Of a DNA stretch of 64,000 nucleotides, positions 51,605 through 63,075 are shown one piece after another. The DNA is taken from assembly GCA_039105265.1 (NCBI GenBank), contig JAPFFF010000003.1, forward strand, positions 2,604,001 to 2,668,000, given 5' to 3'. The notes under the pieces were generated by a model. The model did not search any database. It was not told where the DNA came from and was given only the letters and a program-made list of their open reading frames with translations. The position numbers were made by a program, and so were the translations under genes. This DNA is from Tritrichomonas musculus (lineage: Eukaryota; Parabasalia; Tritrichomonadida; Tritrichomonadidae). The first letter of the stretch is position 1, and each line of letters opens with the position of its first letter.

Positions 51605-52594
51605 TTATCAAAAATAAAAATGTGGAAAAAAATTAGTTTAGAAAAAATTAAAATTTTATAACTTGTTCTCAGGTTCATCCTGGAGCCCTTATTTAAATTT
51701 TAAATCCCAAATTAGTTTTGAAATAAATTTTAAAATGAGTGTTTAGCGCTTTATGACAGGCCTTGTTCTACAACAGATTATGGAGGCTAATTAAAATTTA
51801 AACCCTGTGGATAAGTTTTTCACTAATTTTCAAAATGAGGTTTTGAGCTTGGTTCCTGAGGTGGGTTTCCAATGAATTATTATCTTGGGGTCAATACGCA
51901 CATACTATTACTACTAACAAAATACAAATCAATTTGTATCAGACAATATAAATTGATTGGTTATGGTATACGTCGGTATACCTAAACCCTTACGATGTAC
52001 TTGTCTCGCACTAATGACGATTTTGCAAAAGGAAATATCATGGGCGCCAATGATATTTTGAGAGTTATGAAAACATTATCTATAATATTATTAATACTAT
52101 TATTATTGTTATTTACTAACAAGAATAATAAATATTCTTTAATTGTAATGCTACTTATCAAATCAATGAGAGAAAAGCAAATATGCAAATATGCCAAAAT
52201 TTAATCACCAATATTTTCTTGAGAATTATTATCAACTGCAGCAAAAAATGTACGAAGAACTTGTATAATTGATTTAATTTTGATAAAGATCGAAAACAAT
52301 TTGGTAATATATATTATTTATTAAATAAACAAAAAATGCAAAATCAAATTTAACTGTTTTTAACCTAGACAATTGGAACTGCATTTGATTACTTGATCAA
52401 AGTTTCCAATATATTTTAGAACTATTACTTTTTCAAAAAGTGGAAAAAACTTTAATTTAATCTTACAAAAAGTTCAAAAAAACTTAAAATTACTCTCTCA
52501 AAAAGTTCAAAAAACTTTAAACTCGGTCATTTGGCCAACAATTACTTTTTTACTTCATTCTTGATTGCTGTTTGAACCAATTCAGTATCAAAAT
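51605..52594. other. Right edge of element B and spacer
   Basis: No gene seen. Between 51690 and 51850 two degenerate copies of a roughly 100-base unit (TTAAATTTTAAATCCCAAA and TTAAAATTTAAACCCTG types) lie in tandem. From 52430 to 52520, AAAAAGTT/AAAAAACTT repeats precede the hAT remnant. Confidence 0.4.
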
Positions 52595-54162
52595 ATGAAG
52601 AATGCACACATTGATCAATACCTAGTATCAAATCCAAGTGTTAGAGATATCACTGAAAAACAACTTATCAATGATGAAATTAATAATGACAACCCAGTCA
52701 AAGAGCAACAAGTAAAGGCAAAACAAAGACGAAAAACATATCGAGAAGGAGAAAAAGCCCCAGGTTTTGAAGCTACCTATGTCAAGCATGAAGGTCGAAC
52801 AAAGCTTCAATGTACCATAACAAGACAAAACTCTAATGGCGGAGTAGATCATTGTATGTACATTCAAAGAGAATCACAATTTCACAAGAATCACAAACAT
52901 ATATGGCCTGATGATTTAAAAAAAAATGTAATCAACTAAGTGTAATGAATGTTACTGCTCCTTCTTCAAATTTACAAATTATTGATATAGTGTCAGAGAC
53001 AGCAGCAACTGTGAATATTTCTACTCGTTCAATGGCTTCATTTGAAATGCAAAAAGCATTTCTTGCATATGCTAATTTTGGATTTCATAAAGCTCGTGAA
53101 AACCCTCAAATCAAAGAATTAAATATCGAAAAAGTGCCATTTGTTACAGAGAAACAGATTCCTGAAAGAATAAAACAAACAGCTATTATGAAATTACAAG
53201 AAAAACTAAAATATTTTAAGAAATATAAGGTATGTTCAGTTATCATTGATGTTGGGACAGTACGAAAGTTTCATACCTTGGAAGTAATTTTGACACTTCC
53301 AGGTGTTTTAGATCCAATTCCATGTCGATCAATTCCCTGTAAGAATTTAACACATGCTGGCTATATGAAAATAACAAAGAAAATCACTAAATTATTAGCA
53401 AAATATGAAATTACCGTAGCAAGTTTTGTTGGCGATAATCTCAAAGCTCAAAAGCTTGCTTTGGATCACACAAATATCAAATGCATTCAGAATCACGATG
53501 AATCCTGTCGTTCGATTCTATTTTCACCATGTCCAAATCATACACTCAATCTCGCTTTCAAAGATATGATTCATACAATACCAATTTGTGAGAATTCTCA
53601 TGATATTGCTACACTTTTTTTAAAGTTTTTCAAAGAGAAGGAGATTCAAAGAATGCACAAGTTTTCATTTGCATTATGTGAACAAAGATAGCTCTATTTA
53701 TATGATTCTTGTTTGTATTTATTAACAAATAATAATATCATTTCAAAAATTGTATCTGATGAAAAATATCATGCAGTTTTGACTCGAAATTCATACGAAA
53801 GATTAGCTGAAGGTGTTCCATATTATGTTTATTTTACAGCACTTCTTTTGCAGCCATTGAAAATACTTTCAAAACGGTTAGAAAGCAATGACTGTGCATT
53901 GTTTGAATATCCTATTTTGTATAATAGTATTTATAAATATTATGATCAATTAAGCAAACAATATGCACTTCATGATGAAATTGAAGAAATCCGTAATTGC
54001 ATTGAATGGCGAATTCGAAATACTGCCTGTTATGAATTAATTCAAACTTCGTTCTATTTAACACCATTAGGCCGAATTGAAATCATGAATAAACGAAATA
54101 CGGAACATCGATACAAAGATTTTTACAGTTCTGTTTCATTTTATGGCTTTTGCGAGGCCTAA
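52595..54162 (+). pseudogene. hAT-like transposase, decayed
   Basis: Three consecutive frames look like one transposase. The first (52595-52939) is basic, with Cys and His (TKLQCTITRQ, DHCMYIQRES, HKNHKHIWP), a possible zinc-binding N-domain. The second (52945-53691) carries the catalytic part: KVCSVIIDVGTVRKF, SFVGDNLKAQKLAL and CPNHTLNLAFKDMI, which match the first Asp block and the CxxH-L-L-D block of hAT/DUF659 proteins. The third (53713-54162) continues in the frame of the second after a TAG at 53689. A frame change lies near 52940. I could not identify terminal repeats. Confidence is good for a transposase and moderate for the hAT family. Confidence 0.6.
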
Positions 54163-54310
54163 TTTATTTGTATATCTTCATTTTTTTGAACAAAAATTCC
54201 CCTTTTTTTATTGAAAAAAAATTCAATGAATAATTGAGCGTTTAAAAGGTCTATACACGCGAAAATTAAAAAACAAAGTTTAGAATCTAACATTAAAAAT
54301 AATAAGGGCG

Positions 54311-54475
54311 AAAGCCAATCGACAAATAGGAAATTTTTCTAAAAAAATTTTTTTCATTCAAAAAGTTGTTGTCGATTGGTAAAAAAAAAAAAAAAAAAAA
54401 TCTTTTTTTACCAATCGACAAACACGATAGGACTTTTTATGCGGAAAAATGGCCCTTCTTTGCCAATCGACAAAC
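54311..54475. repeat. Repeated CCAATCGACAAA motifs, partly inverted
   Basis: CCAATCGACAAA occurs at about 54311, 54411 and 54460 and in inverse (TTGTCGATTGG) at about 54369, around a poly-A run of 21. The central inverse pair can form a hairpin. This is probably the end of a small transposon. Confidence 0.7.
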
Positions 54476-57192
54476 GACCATTTATAAATCGATGTATCGA
54501 GAATTGATGTTTATCGAGGAGAGATCCCAAAATCATATATTTTGAACGGTACCGTATAAGGAGCATAACTACATAATATTGTCGAAAAATTCCGCCTTCA
54601 TCAGATACATATAATTATATCCAGTTCGTTCCTTCAGAAAAAGACTATTTATTTCCTGCTTATTATAGATCATCGTTTTTTACGTCAATAATTTCAATAT
54701 TATTAGCAGAGTAACAGGTTTACAAATCGATGCTATATTTCAAATAGTTGAAATATTAGATGTTTTACTCGATTAAAAACCTTTGCAGTCTCAAATAATA
54801 TTCTCCATCGTATTTCACATATAATTATCAATACAGATGGTACAGAAAGCGTTGTAAAAATATGCTAATTTTCATTATTATTCAAATATTCATTTAAAAT
54901 ACAGAGTTAAAAAACTATTAAATTTATAGTTCATTTAATAAAGTTTAAAAATGTATCAACAATAATCATTATTTTCTTTTTTATTATACAAAAAACGATG
55001 ATTTTGAATAAAAATTAAACATATTATAAACGGTCTTCTCTCAATTTTTAAATACATTATTTTTATCTAAATTTTACATTTCACCTATTTGTATTCATTA
55101 TTATCTCTTCATTTTAGTATATTATCTTTTTTATGTAATATATTATATAATATATATGATTATATATATGATCCAGTCTAGTCCACTTTTTGAAAAGAAT
55201 TCAAAATAAATACGTTATAAAGTGGATTATCTTTTTTGGCAGCACTTTAATACAATATTTCGTCAATTTCTCTACATGAATACCTCTTTTTTTATATAAT
55301 AATATTTTGCAATTTTTTCTTAATTTTAAATAATCTTCTTCATATATTTTAAAATCATTTTATACTTCATAGAACAGTAATGAGAAAATTGCGAATTAAA
55401 ATATTTATATTGAAATAGTTTGAATCATTTCTATTTCAAAAAGGAAAAAAAGAGGGGCAATACATGAAACTTTTTAACGTCTTTATTCAATTTGAAACTC
55501 TTATATTTCAATAACTACAATAAATACAAAAACCAAAAATGTTTCCCCGGATACTTGCTCAATAGTTTAATATAAATAAATAACCTGATTAATGATAATG
55601 CATTAGATTTTTATGATATTTTAGGTTTTTCAATTTAGAAAGATTGACGGTTTAATGATAGGATCCGTTAGGTCAATTTATTAATTCGATTAAAACATTA
55701 AGATCCCCCTAATAAAATTGGGAATCGACTAGGTAGATTTTGTAAATCAAGAATCCAAAATTTGCTAAAATTGAGAACTTAACGTATATTTTATGCTCAG
55801 AAAAGTCTTTTTTTTGAATAGATTTTTTAAAAAATTCTATACTTTTTTTTGAGAATTAAAAATATTTTATGTAAGCTCATACAATTAATTATGAGATTTT
55901 ATTTTCAATGTATTATTAAAAAATAAAATAATTGTATCATTAATAAATTAGTTGTTACTAATTATTTTAAATATAAATTAATATTTTTTGTTTTTATATT
56001 TTATATTTTCTAAAATAATAATTTGTTTATTATTTATAGAATTGTATACTATATGTTTTAAAAATTAATGCATTAATTCAATTTTAAAAATTTCAAATAA
56101 TTATTTTTTTAAATTAATAATCAATTCAAAAGTTTGTTTTATATGATAATGAAAAACATGATAATATCTCCAATAATATTAATATTTTTTATTTTATTAA
56201 AATTTATATATGAATAAAATATTAAGATATATTTTATATTTTGTTATATCAGCTTTTTCAAATTTTTTTTTAAATTATCAATCTAGAATAAAATGAATAA
56301 ATCATAATAATCATATTAATATATCTTATAATCGTAATATATCTAATTTGATGATGATAATATTATAATAATCATCAAATATTGAAAAAAAATCGTAAAA
56401 AGATTATATTTTAAAAAAGCATTATAAATAAAGAATGTTATCAGTGATTTATATTTTAAAACAACTTTAATTAGCAATTAAATCCAATAAAGTAAACAAA
56501 TATCAGTTTTTTAATTGTGAATCGTATTTTCATAATTTTAATATTTAATAATATACATAAATATGACTTAATGATAAAAGACTAAGATTTATTTTGAAAT
56601 TTTAGTAAATTAATTAAAACAAGACTGTTTTAAACAAAATAAATTGAAATTTTTTTAATATAAAATTCAATTCTTTATGAAAATTTGAATTAAAATAATA
56701 TATGAACATTTTTCATATATTATAATAAATAGCAAATTAATTTTAAAATTAAAATATAATATAATTATTAAACATATATTAAAAATATTATAAGTATATA
56801 AATGAGTTATTATATGTTTATATTCAGAATATAAAAATGTTTCATTATTATAGCTTAAATTATTTGAAATATTTGCAAAAAATAAAGTAATCAAAATATA
56901 TATTTATTAATTGGTAAATATATTAATAATTAACTAGTATTATTTATATTAAATTAGTTATATAATATTAAAAAACATGTTAAAAAAATATAATATCCTC
57001 AATAAAAAATTTTAATCCGTAAATTATATGTACTGCCACTCTGGAAAAAACATTTGATTTAATTATATTAATTATTCCAACTTTTTGAATATATTTCTCA
57101 AAAATAACTAACAAAAGTTCATTCGTTTCTGAATAAAAAGAATAAAAATATCTTCAAATTTATACTGATTATAAATTTAATTTCATAAAATT
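54476..57192. other. AT-rich intergenic DNA
   Basis: No gene seen. 54480-54850 is somewhat richer in GC and may be decayed coding DNA, but no family can be read. The rest is mostly A/T. Confidence 0.4.
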
Positions 57193-59589
57193 TTAATTAT
57201 TATTGTTATTATTGTTATTATCGTTATTGCTATTATTGTTATTGTTATTGTTATTGTTATTGTTATTGTTATTGTTATTGTTATTGTTATTATTGTTATT
57301 GTTGCTATTACTATGGCTATTACTGCTAATAAAGTTGCTGATATCGCTATTATCATTATCATCATTATCTACACCAGACCCAGTATTGTCATCAATACTA
57401 AAATTGGAGTCAACAGAATCTCTATCATTTTGGCCAAAAGCGAAGTTATTATCATATTGAGTATTTTGAATTCGAGCTTTTGTTAACAATGTATAATACA
57501 TATCTGCAATACCTCTGAAACAAGGTATATCTTCTTTATTTTTACCATTATTTGCCATATATGAAAAAATCCTTTGAAGATACTTAATAGCGTCTTTCTT
57601 ATATGCAAGGAACTTCTCCTCAATTCCTCCCCAGAATCCTCCCAAGTATCGAATACAATTTGATCCACTAAATCTTCTGATTGCTGCCATACTGTTCAAT
57701 ATACCAAATATTAATGCTAAACCTGATCCTTTGGCAGAATATCTAACATATCCATTCACAATGCGAGACTCATCAACATTAATTCCACATACTTTCAATG
57801 TTTTTGCTGCGAAATATCCATATCCTTCTGGCTCAACAATAAAATCTGCAACTTCAGAAAATTCAGAAAGGATGCTGAAAATTTCGCTATATGAACTTCC
57901 TTCATCTGAAAATTCATGCGTAATATTCCTACTAATTTCGAATGAAAAAATGCCGGTAATGATCTTTCCATCAAGTGGATCATTGATCACAGACCCATTT
58001 GGAAGTAGAAGAGTTTTGTGCATTGGCATTAATGCCTTAACAGGTCTAAGTTGATTCAATGCTTTTCTGAGAGAATCACGATTAAGAGTTGTTTTAACTT
58101 CAATAACTCCAAGAACATCATCAGCTAGGGTTGGAGCAATAATTGAAGATGATAAATCAATTGTCATTATAGGACAGTCATCGGTGGCAATAATGACATC
58201 AAGCTGACCAGTTCCATTTGAAAATGAATCAATAATTTCTCCTGATGTAACTCTGTAATTAGGAGGAAGATGACTGTTTAAAAAAAGACGGCAAAATGTT
58301 TCCCTGTTTGATGAATCGTTATTGTTATCTCTCAATTCATAAATAGATGCATTGGCAATGTTAATTAAAATATCGGCTTGTGCATCAAAATGATTTTTTA
58401 ATGGAGGTGGATCATTTTTTGGTGAATACCTTCTCATGTATTTTGATAATCGATGGTCTATATCAATGAAATTATTTGAATTATAAATAACAGTTTTTGG
58501 ATCATCGATTAAGTTTCCAATTAAGATATAGTCTAAGTTTGGTGAATTTGCAGAATTTGCTGATGATTCTATTTCTGCTTTTTGATTATCATTATCTTCG
58601 TCGTCGTTATCAGTATTTGTGCAATTTGACTTTATGGATGCAAAATAAATATTCTTACTTTTTAGAAGTGATTTAAAATATTCTTTGCTTGATTCAGAAT
58701 TTTCTGATGAAATAAGAACAACATTTGTTGCATATTGCAAATTAAAAATCCCAGGCCAAAGAGACTTTTCTCTAATATTAAGAAGTGTTTCTTTGTTAAT
58801 CACACAAAATTTTTCAAGTTTTTTCCTTTCATTATCTTTATCTCCATCTTTGTCTTTCCGAGATACAGAAATTGTTGGATATTCGCAGCCTTTTGCATCA
58901 TATATTATTATGTCTGAGTGCTGTTCAGCCATGATGATAGAAGTTTCATAATCTGATGTAACATATATACGACATGCCCCAGAATCTTTATAATTTTTAA
59001 TTAACAATTTATCATCATCACTAAAATATGAAGGAATAGGATCATCTTCTCGGATTTCATAATGCGGTCCTCTGGTAATTGAAAATGAGCCTTTGCCAGA
59101 TATAATTTCAATTGTTGGTATTATAACTGAAACTTTAAGATTTAGATTACGTAATTCGGCACAAAAAAAGCTACCAAGTTGAGACTTTCCAGTTTTTGGA
59201 GCAACTGACGTGATTGCGATTATTGGTTTTAAAGAATTGAAACTATATTTATTAGGCGAAATAAATTCGATACTACATGTACCTGTGGACATAATTCGAT
59301 TAATAATTGATTGCGTTTCTGTCATACGAATACCTCTGGTTTGCATTTCACATCTTTGAATTTTATGATCATAAATAACTTTTTCGAGTTGATCTAGAGG
59401 ATAAACATGTAAAAGTTCACCAGAAGGACCTTTAAAATGAGTTATTGGTGGAGGATTCGGATTACAATAAACAAAACCTATGACATCACTATCTTGAGAA
59501 TAATTTCTCATATAAGAATGTATTGCAGTAAAATCGCAGCCAATGATTAAATTTCGGCTTTTGGCAGTTGAAAAAGGGTCATAGTACAT
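57193..59589 (-). CDS. cDPGS-like P-loop domain fused to DUF6602 nuclease-like domain
   Basis: About 798 residues from the ATG at 59589 (MYYDPFSTAKSRNLIIGCDF). Residues 12-345 follow the cyclic 2,3-diphosphoglycerate synthetase family: an N-terminal Rossmann-like part, PIIAITSVAPKTGKSQLGSF as the P-loop, DYETSIIMAEQHSDIIIYDA, and SLWPGIFNLQYATNVVLISS. The Walker A glycines are partly replaced, so activity is uncertain. Residues 425-600 match DUF6602: LPPNYRVTSGEIID, TGQLDVIIA and VLGVIEVKTTLNRDSLRKAL, i.e. the Asp...Glu-X-Lys pattern of PD-(D/E)XK nucleases. A disordered Asp/Ser/Asn tail ends in poly-Asn. Both domains are typical of bacteria and archaea, which suggests lateral transfer. The start sits right after TTTTCAG. 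No neighbour suggests a pathway. Confidence 0.7.
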   Translation of the reverse strand: MYYDPFSTAKSRNLIIGCDFTAIHSYMRNYSQDSDVIGFVYCNPNPPPITHFKGPSGELLHVYPLDQLEKVIYDHKIQRCEMQTRGIRMTETQSIINRIMSTGTCSIEFISPNKYSFNSLKPIIAITSVAPKTGKSQLGSFFCAELRNLNLKVSVIIPTIEIISGKGSFSITRGPHYEIREDDPIPSYFSDDDKLLIKNYKDSGACRIYVTSDYETSIIMAEQHSDIIIYDAKGCEYPTISVSRKDKDGDKDNERKKLEKFCVINKETLLNIREKSLWPGIFNLQYATNVVLISSENSESSKEYFKSLLKSKNIYFASIKSNCTNTDNDDEDNDNQKAEIESSANSANSPNLDYILIGNLIDDPKTVIYNSNNFIDIDHRLSKYMRRYSPKNDPPPLKNHFDAQADILINIANASIYELRDNNNDSSNRETFCRLFLNSHLPPNYRVTSGEIIDSFSNGTGQLDVIIATDDCPIMTIDLSSSIIAPTLADDVLGVIEVKTTLNRDSLRKALNQLRPVKALMPMHKTLLLPNGSVINDPLDGKIITGIFSFEISRNITHEFSDEGSSYSEIFSILSEFSEVADFIVEPEGYGYFAAKTLKVCGINVDESRIVNGYVRYSAKGSGLALIFGILNSMAAIRRFSGSNCIRYLGGFWGGIEEKFLAYKKDAIKYLQRIFSYMANNGKNKEDIPCFRGIADMYYTLLTKARIQNTQYDNNFAFGQNDRDSVDSNFSIDDNTGSGVDNDDNDNSDISNFISSNSHSNSNNNNNNNNNNNNNNNNNNNNNNNNSNNDNNNNNNNN
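57196..57320 (-). repeat. Asn-codon microsatellite
   Basis: Tandem AAC/AAT codons (ATTGTT on the plus strand), about 35 in a row with a few variants, encode the poly-Asn tail of the preceding protein. Prone to length change. Confidence 0.9.
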
Positions 59590-60556
59590 CTGAAAAATTT
59601 TGTCATAATTCAAATTTTGAATAAAAAATAATCGTGAAAAATAGAAGGGGTCGAAACTAGCGAATTTATAACAAATATGATTATAATTAATATATTTTAT
59701 TTAATGACATATAATAAAATTAAACTATTAATTATGATATATTTAATGCGGTAGAAAACAAGATATTACTATAAAAAAATATGACTTTTGAACTCAAATG
59801 CTGATCGTAATATGCAAATTTTTAACTTTGAATAATTTTGTTAAAACTTTTCTATCAAAATCAAGAGCATAGTTAGGTATGAAAAATGCAGGATGACTTG
59901 AAATATTATTATATAATATAAAATATAAGGAAATAAATATATTCCCTAAATATAAAGATTAAATTGACGTTCAATATAAAAAAAAATATAAAGTGAGAGA
60001 AATAAAGGGGGTCGATTCAAAAAATAATTAATTTCAAGGGAAAACGATAATAAAAATTTATTTTGAGAAAAAAATATTTGAAAAAAAATTTTTTTCTTAA
60101 AATTATATTTTCTGAAAAAATATTCAATTTTTTCTTAACTTGATCGTCGACCCCTATTTTATTGAATGAGACCCCTATTTTTTTGGGGCACTTTATTTTA
60201 ATTTTTTGAAAAGAGCATAATAAGGTAAAGTATTCAATTTAAAATCTTTCAAAAAGTGAATGAAAGAATGAGCGTTTTATAACTAATATCATGATTAAAA
60301 AAATTCTTGATTGGAGCAATGTTGATAAAAAACAATAAGTTATAATATTTCGTGTTTGCTTGCTCTTAAATATTTCCATGAATGAAGATATGATAAGGAA
60401 TATTCATTAGATCAATAGGCACAAGTTGGAAAAAAAGGCTGATCAACTAGTTTTATTTTGAAATCTTATTATGAAATAAATAAAAAAATCTGGAATCGTG
60501 ACGTTGGATTTCTTTTTATTGCTAATTTCATTTTTTGAGTACTTTATTTTTTATAC
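59590..60556. other. Spacer with GGGGTCGA motifs
   Basis: No gene seen. GGGGTCGA-type motifs occur at about 59646 and 60007 and in inverse (TCGACCCC) at 60147, with ACCCC again at 60171. They may bracket a small degenerate inverted-repeat element at about 60005-60160. Confidence 0.45.
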
Positions 60557-60632
60557 TCCAGTAGTATACGTTAGGCTGTGCGCCCTTAACGGTCGCCCAG
60601 ACCTAACTGCGCCGACCGATATCACTAGGGAA
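60557..60632. repeat. GC-rich terminal region of element C
   Basis: An abrupt change from AT-rich DNA to CAGTAGTATACGTTAGGCTG, followed by GTTAGG...CCTAAC pairing and GCGCCGACCGATATC. Polinton ends usually begin AG, which fits AG at 60560. The other end lies outside the window, so the inverted repeat cannot be confirmed. Confidence 0.5.
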
Positions 60633-60666
60633 CTTTGAACAAAAAAAAACATAACCATTTTAAAGT

Positions 60667-63024
60667 TTATGCTATATCCAATAGGGTAGCATATGGTGTT
60701 CTTGTAAATATTTCACATTTTGGATTTTCAGAATTTGATATTCCATTTTTGAAAAATGAACTGTTGAAAACTATTGATTGAGCAATAGAAATAACATTGA
60801 AAGTTGTTTTGTCTAACGGAAAACGTATATTATTCAAATAAATTTCTGTTGGTTCACATTGATATTCCGATGAAGGCGAATTTGCAGAATTAAATGAAAC
60901 ATTGACTTTGATTTCTTTCTGAGTCACAATATTATTTTTAGTTTCAGGATAAGAAAGATAAATTGTTGCTTCATAATTGTCAAGTGCTTTTTCTAAATTA
61001 TATCGAATTATTCCTTCAGATTTGTTATCAAAGGTATAATTAACTTTTGCCAGTTTTATCAAATTATTCATATCTGGTATGTCATCTTTTAATGCATATA
61101 TGGATAAATCTGGATCTGATTTGCCTTCGAGAGCAGCAAATCTGGCTTCAAAAGCGGCTATCGTAGCCTTTAATGTGGTATTTTCAGCCTCCAATGTCTC
61201 AATTCTGTCTTTGAGCACATCTAAAGCCTCATTTGTTTCATCAACAGTAGGATAAGTATTCATTATTTTTGCTATGTTTTCATCGTTTGTATGTGAGTTT
61301 TCTTCTATTTGATCAATCTTTTTATTAAGCGCATCAATGTCACTCATATATGCTATATCATTTACAGAATATTTCATACTTCTTATCGCTGTGTTCTCTT
61401 TGATGCTGATTGCACTAATTCTATGTCTCTTTGGGTTATCAATAATTATAGTTTTGTCTTGGAGAGATGCAGTTGGAAAGTTCTCTGTGCCCTCATAGTT
61501 CGATATCTCTCCATTTGATATATGAATTATTGGATAATTCTCTTCATAGTCTATATCATTATATTCGCTTACTTTCATGATCATAATCCTGACTTTGATA
61601 ATTCCTTCACTTATTGTATCCTCAGCTTCTAAATGTATTTTGCCATCAATTAATTTGCCATTAATGTCAATTGTATCGTCTCTTTTCAAATCACTTTTTG
61701 AAATAAAATCACTACTCTCAATCTTTTCGACCTTTGAGGCCAATAATTTGAAAGGTCTCTTCAAACTATCTCTGAATTGATTACACATTTCTTCTGTTGC
61801 TCTTATAGATAAAACTGCTTTCGTAGGGTCATCAAAATCATCATCAAATGTTTCATCAGGTAATGGTTCATATTCTTTATCGCACCATTCAAAAAGTGGT
61901 GTTAAATCAGTTGTTGATTGTATTGAACGAGTAATCCCTGGGTTATCAAACAATTCCATATCACCAAGATTACGATAGCCGGCTCTTCTATACCACCATT
62001 CTCTAAAAAAGTTCTGAATTCTTTGCAAAATTCCACCGCCTCTGGTTGTTGTTTGGCCTGCATTGGAAACAGTTTTAGTGGGAAATTTGATGAAGTTAGG
62101 GTTAATTGACATTCCGATAGATATGGCACTTCCAACTGTCCCTGCTATACCAAAAGCTAATGCAACATAAGAAATCATTCGTGTATTTTCCTCATCATAT
62201 TCTAAATTTTGTGTTTTTAAATTAATAGCGACCATTTCTGAATTCAAAACATCAACCTTATTTGAAATAGCTTGAACATCATATGAAACAACATCAAAAT
62301 TATTTGTCAAAACATTTAAATCACTTCTCATCGTCGTGATGTTATCGGCAGTTATTATTTTTGATGAAGTGATATTATAATCTGTATACAAAGTAGTTGC
62401 TGCATTTGGGTTTGGACTAACATCATAGAATTGAGATTTAATAATATAAGCAAAAGCATTTGTTTTTGAATCCCAATTGACTTCTTCTATTGAATTAATA
62501 ATATCTTTTCTGAGATATAATTCAATATTTCTGGTATTGTCATCAATTAAACTATCTTCTAAATGTAATTCAAGGCTTTCAATTGTATCTTTCAGAGGAA
62601 TAAGACCAAAATGTCCTCTATTATTGATTGAATTAACAAAAACACCATTTGCTTTAAATGTATAAGCAACAGTAAATTGTGGATAACCAGGTGTTTCAAT
62701 ATTTAAATGGATTTCATCAATCTCTTCAATTTTGAAATTATTATTTGGATAATCATCACAAATTATATTTAGTTTACCAATTGAATAATCTGGATATCTT
62801 TCATCATTAACTATTTCTGAATCATCAAGAAACCAATATAAACTTTTTGGTTCAATTTTCGTGCCATCTTTCTTAATTAATTCAAATTTTTTAGATGTAT
62901 TTTGAAAAAGTCCATGAATTAAACTTTCTGGTGATGACTCACTTTTTGGGATTAATTTTTCATTTGCTTCAGTTTTCTTGATCATAATGAAAACAGAATT
63001 TGATGGTCTTGAAGATTCTGACAT
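60667..63024 (-). CDS. Large structural protein with transmembrane segment, element C
   Basis: About 785 residues from the ATG at 63024 (MSESSRPSNSVFIMIKKTEA). Residues 1-215 are beta-rich. Residues 225-285 form a coiled coil (AISNKVDVLNSEMVAINLKT). Residues 285-310 are hydrophobic and Gly/Ala-rich (ISYVALAFGIAGTVGSAISI), a likely membrane segment, followed by GGGILQRIQNFFREWWYRRA. Residues 555-650 are a second coiled coil. The C-domain is beta-rich (NVSFNSANSPSSEY). This layout of a stalk, membrane part and beta head suggests a virion fibre or fusion-type protein, but no family is recognised. It diverges from the polymerase gene in element C, whereas element A has a different gene at that place. 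Confidence 0.5.
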   Translation of the reverse strand: MSESSRPSNSVFIMIKKTEANEKLIPKSESSPESLIHGLFQNTSKKFELIKKDGTKIEPKSLYWFLDDSEIVNDERYPDYSIGKLNIICDDYPNNNFKIEEIDEIHLNIETPGYPQFTVAYTFKANGVFVNSINNRGHFGLIPLKDTIESLELHLEDSLIDDNTRNIELYLRKDIINSIEEVNWDSKTNAFAYIIKSQFYDVSPNPNAATTLYTDYNITSSKIITADNITTMRSDLNVLTNNFDVVSYDVQAISNKVDVLNSEMVAINLKTQNLEYDEENTRMISYVALAFGIAGTVGSAISIGMSINPNFIKFPTKTVSNAGQTTTRGGGILQRIQNFFREWWYRRAGYRNLGDMELFDNPGITRSIQSTTDLTPLFEWCDKEYEPLPDETFDDDFDDPTKAVLSIRATEEMCNQFRDSLKRPFKLLASKVEKIESSDFISKSDLKRDDTIDINGKLIDGKIHLEAEDTISEGIIKVRIMIMKVSEYNDIDYEENYPIIHISNGEISNYEGTENFPTASLQDKTIIIDNPKRHRISAISIKENTAIRSMKYSVNDIAYMSDIDALNKKIDQIEENSHTNDENIAKIMNTYPTVDETNEALDVLKDRIETLEAENTTLKATIAAFEARFAALEGKSDPDLSIYALKDDIPDMNNLIKLAKVNYTFDNKSEGIIRYNLEKALDNYEATIYLSYPETKNNIVTQKEIKVNVSFNSANSPSSEYQCEPTEIYLNNIRFPLDKTTFNVISIAQSIVFNSSFFKNGISNSENPKCEIFTRTPYATLLDIA

Positions 63025-63075
63025 TTTTGTTCGATTCAATTTATTCACAACTTTATAGAAATATTTTAATAAACA

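Larger units (their letters stand above)
44460..51900. mobile_element. Virus-like element B (DNA polymerase B plus KilA-N)
   Basis: Genes all lie on the minus strand: polymerase B, KilA-N protein and two small proteins. Each has a similar AT-rich leader and a hairpin at its 3' end. No capsid, integrase or ATPase is visible. The left edge is placed at the GC-rich hairpins of 44463-44515; the right edge, near 51700-51900, is less certain. The polymerase type (N-terminal zinc-finger-like region, HNH insert) fits Polinton-related elements. Broken, with about two breaks recognised, both in the polymerase. It looks older than elements A and C or is a different family; there is no second copy here to date it against. 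Confidence 0.65.

Noticed and set aside
56667-56894. Hydrophobic open frame on the minus strand
   Set aside because: Composition is that of the surrounding A/T-rich DNA and no motif or leader supports it.
57203-57460. Leucine-rich open frame on the plus strand
   Set aside because: It is the antisense of the Asn-codon repeat of the cDPGS-DUF6602 gene.
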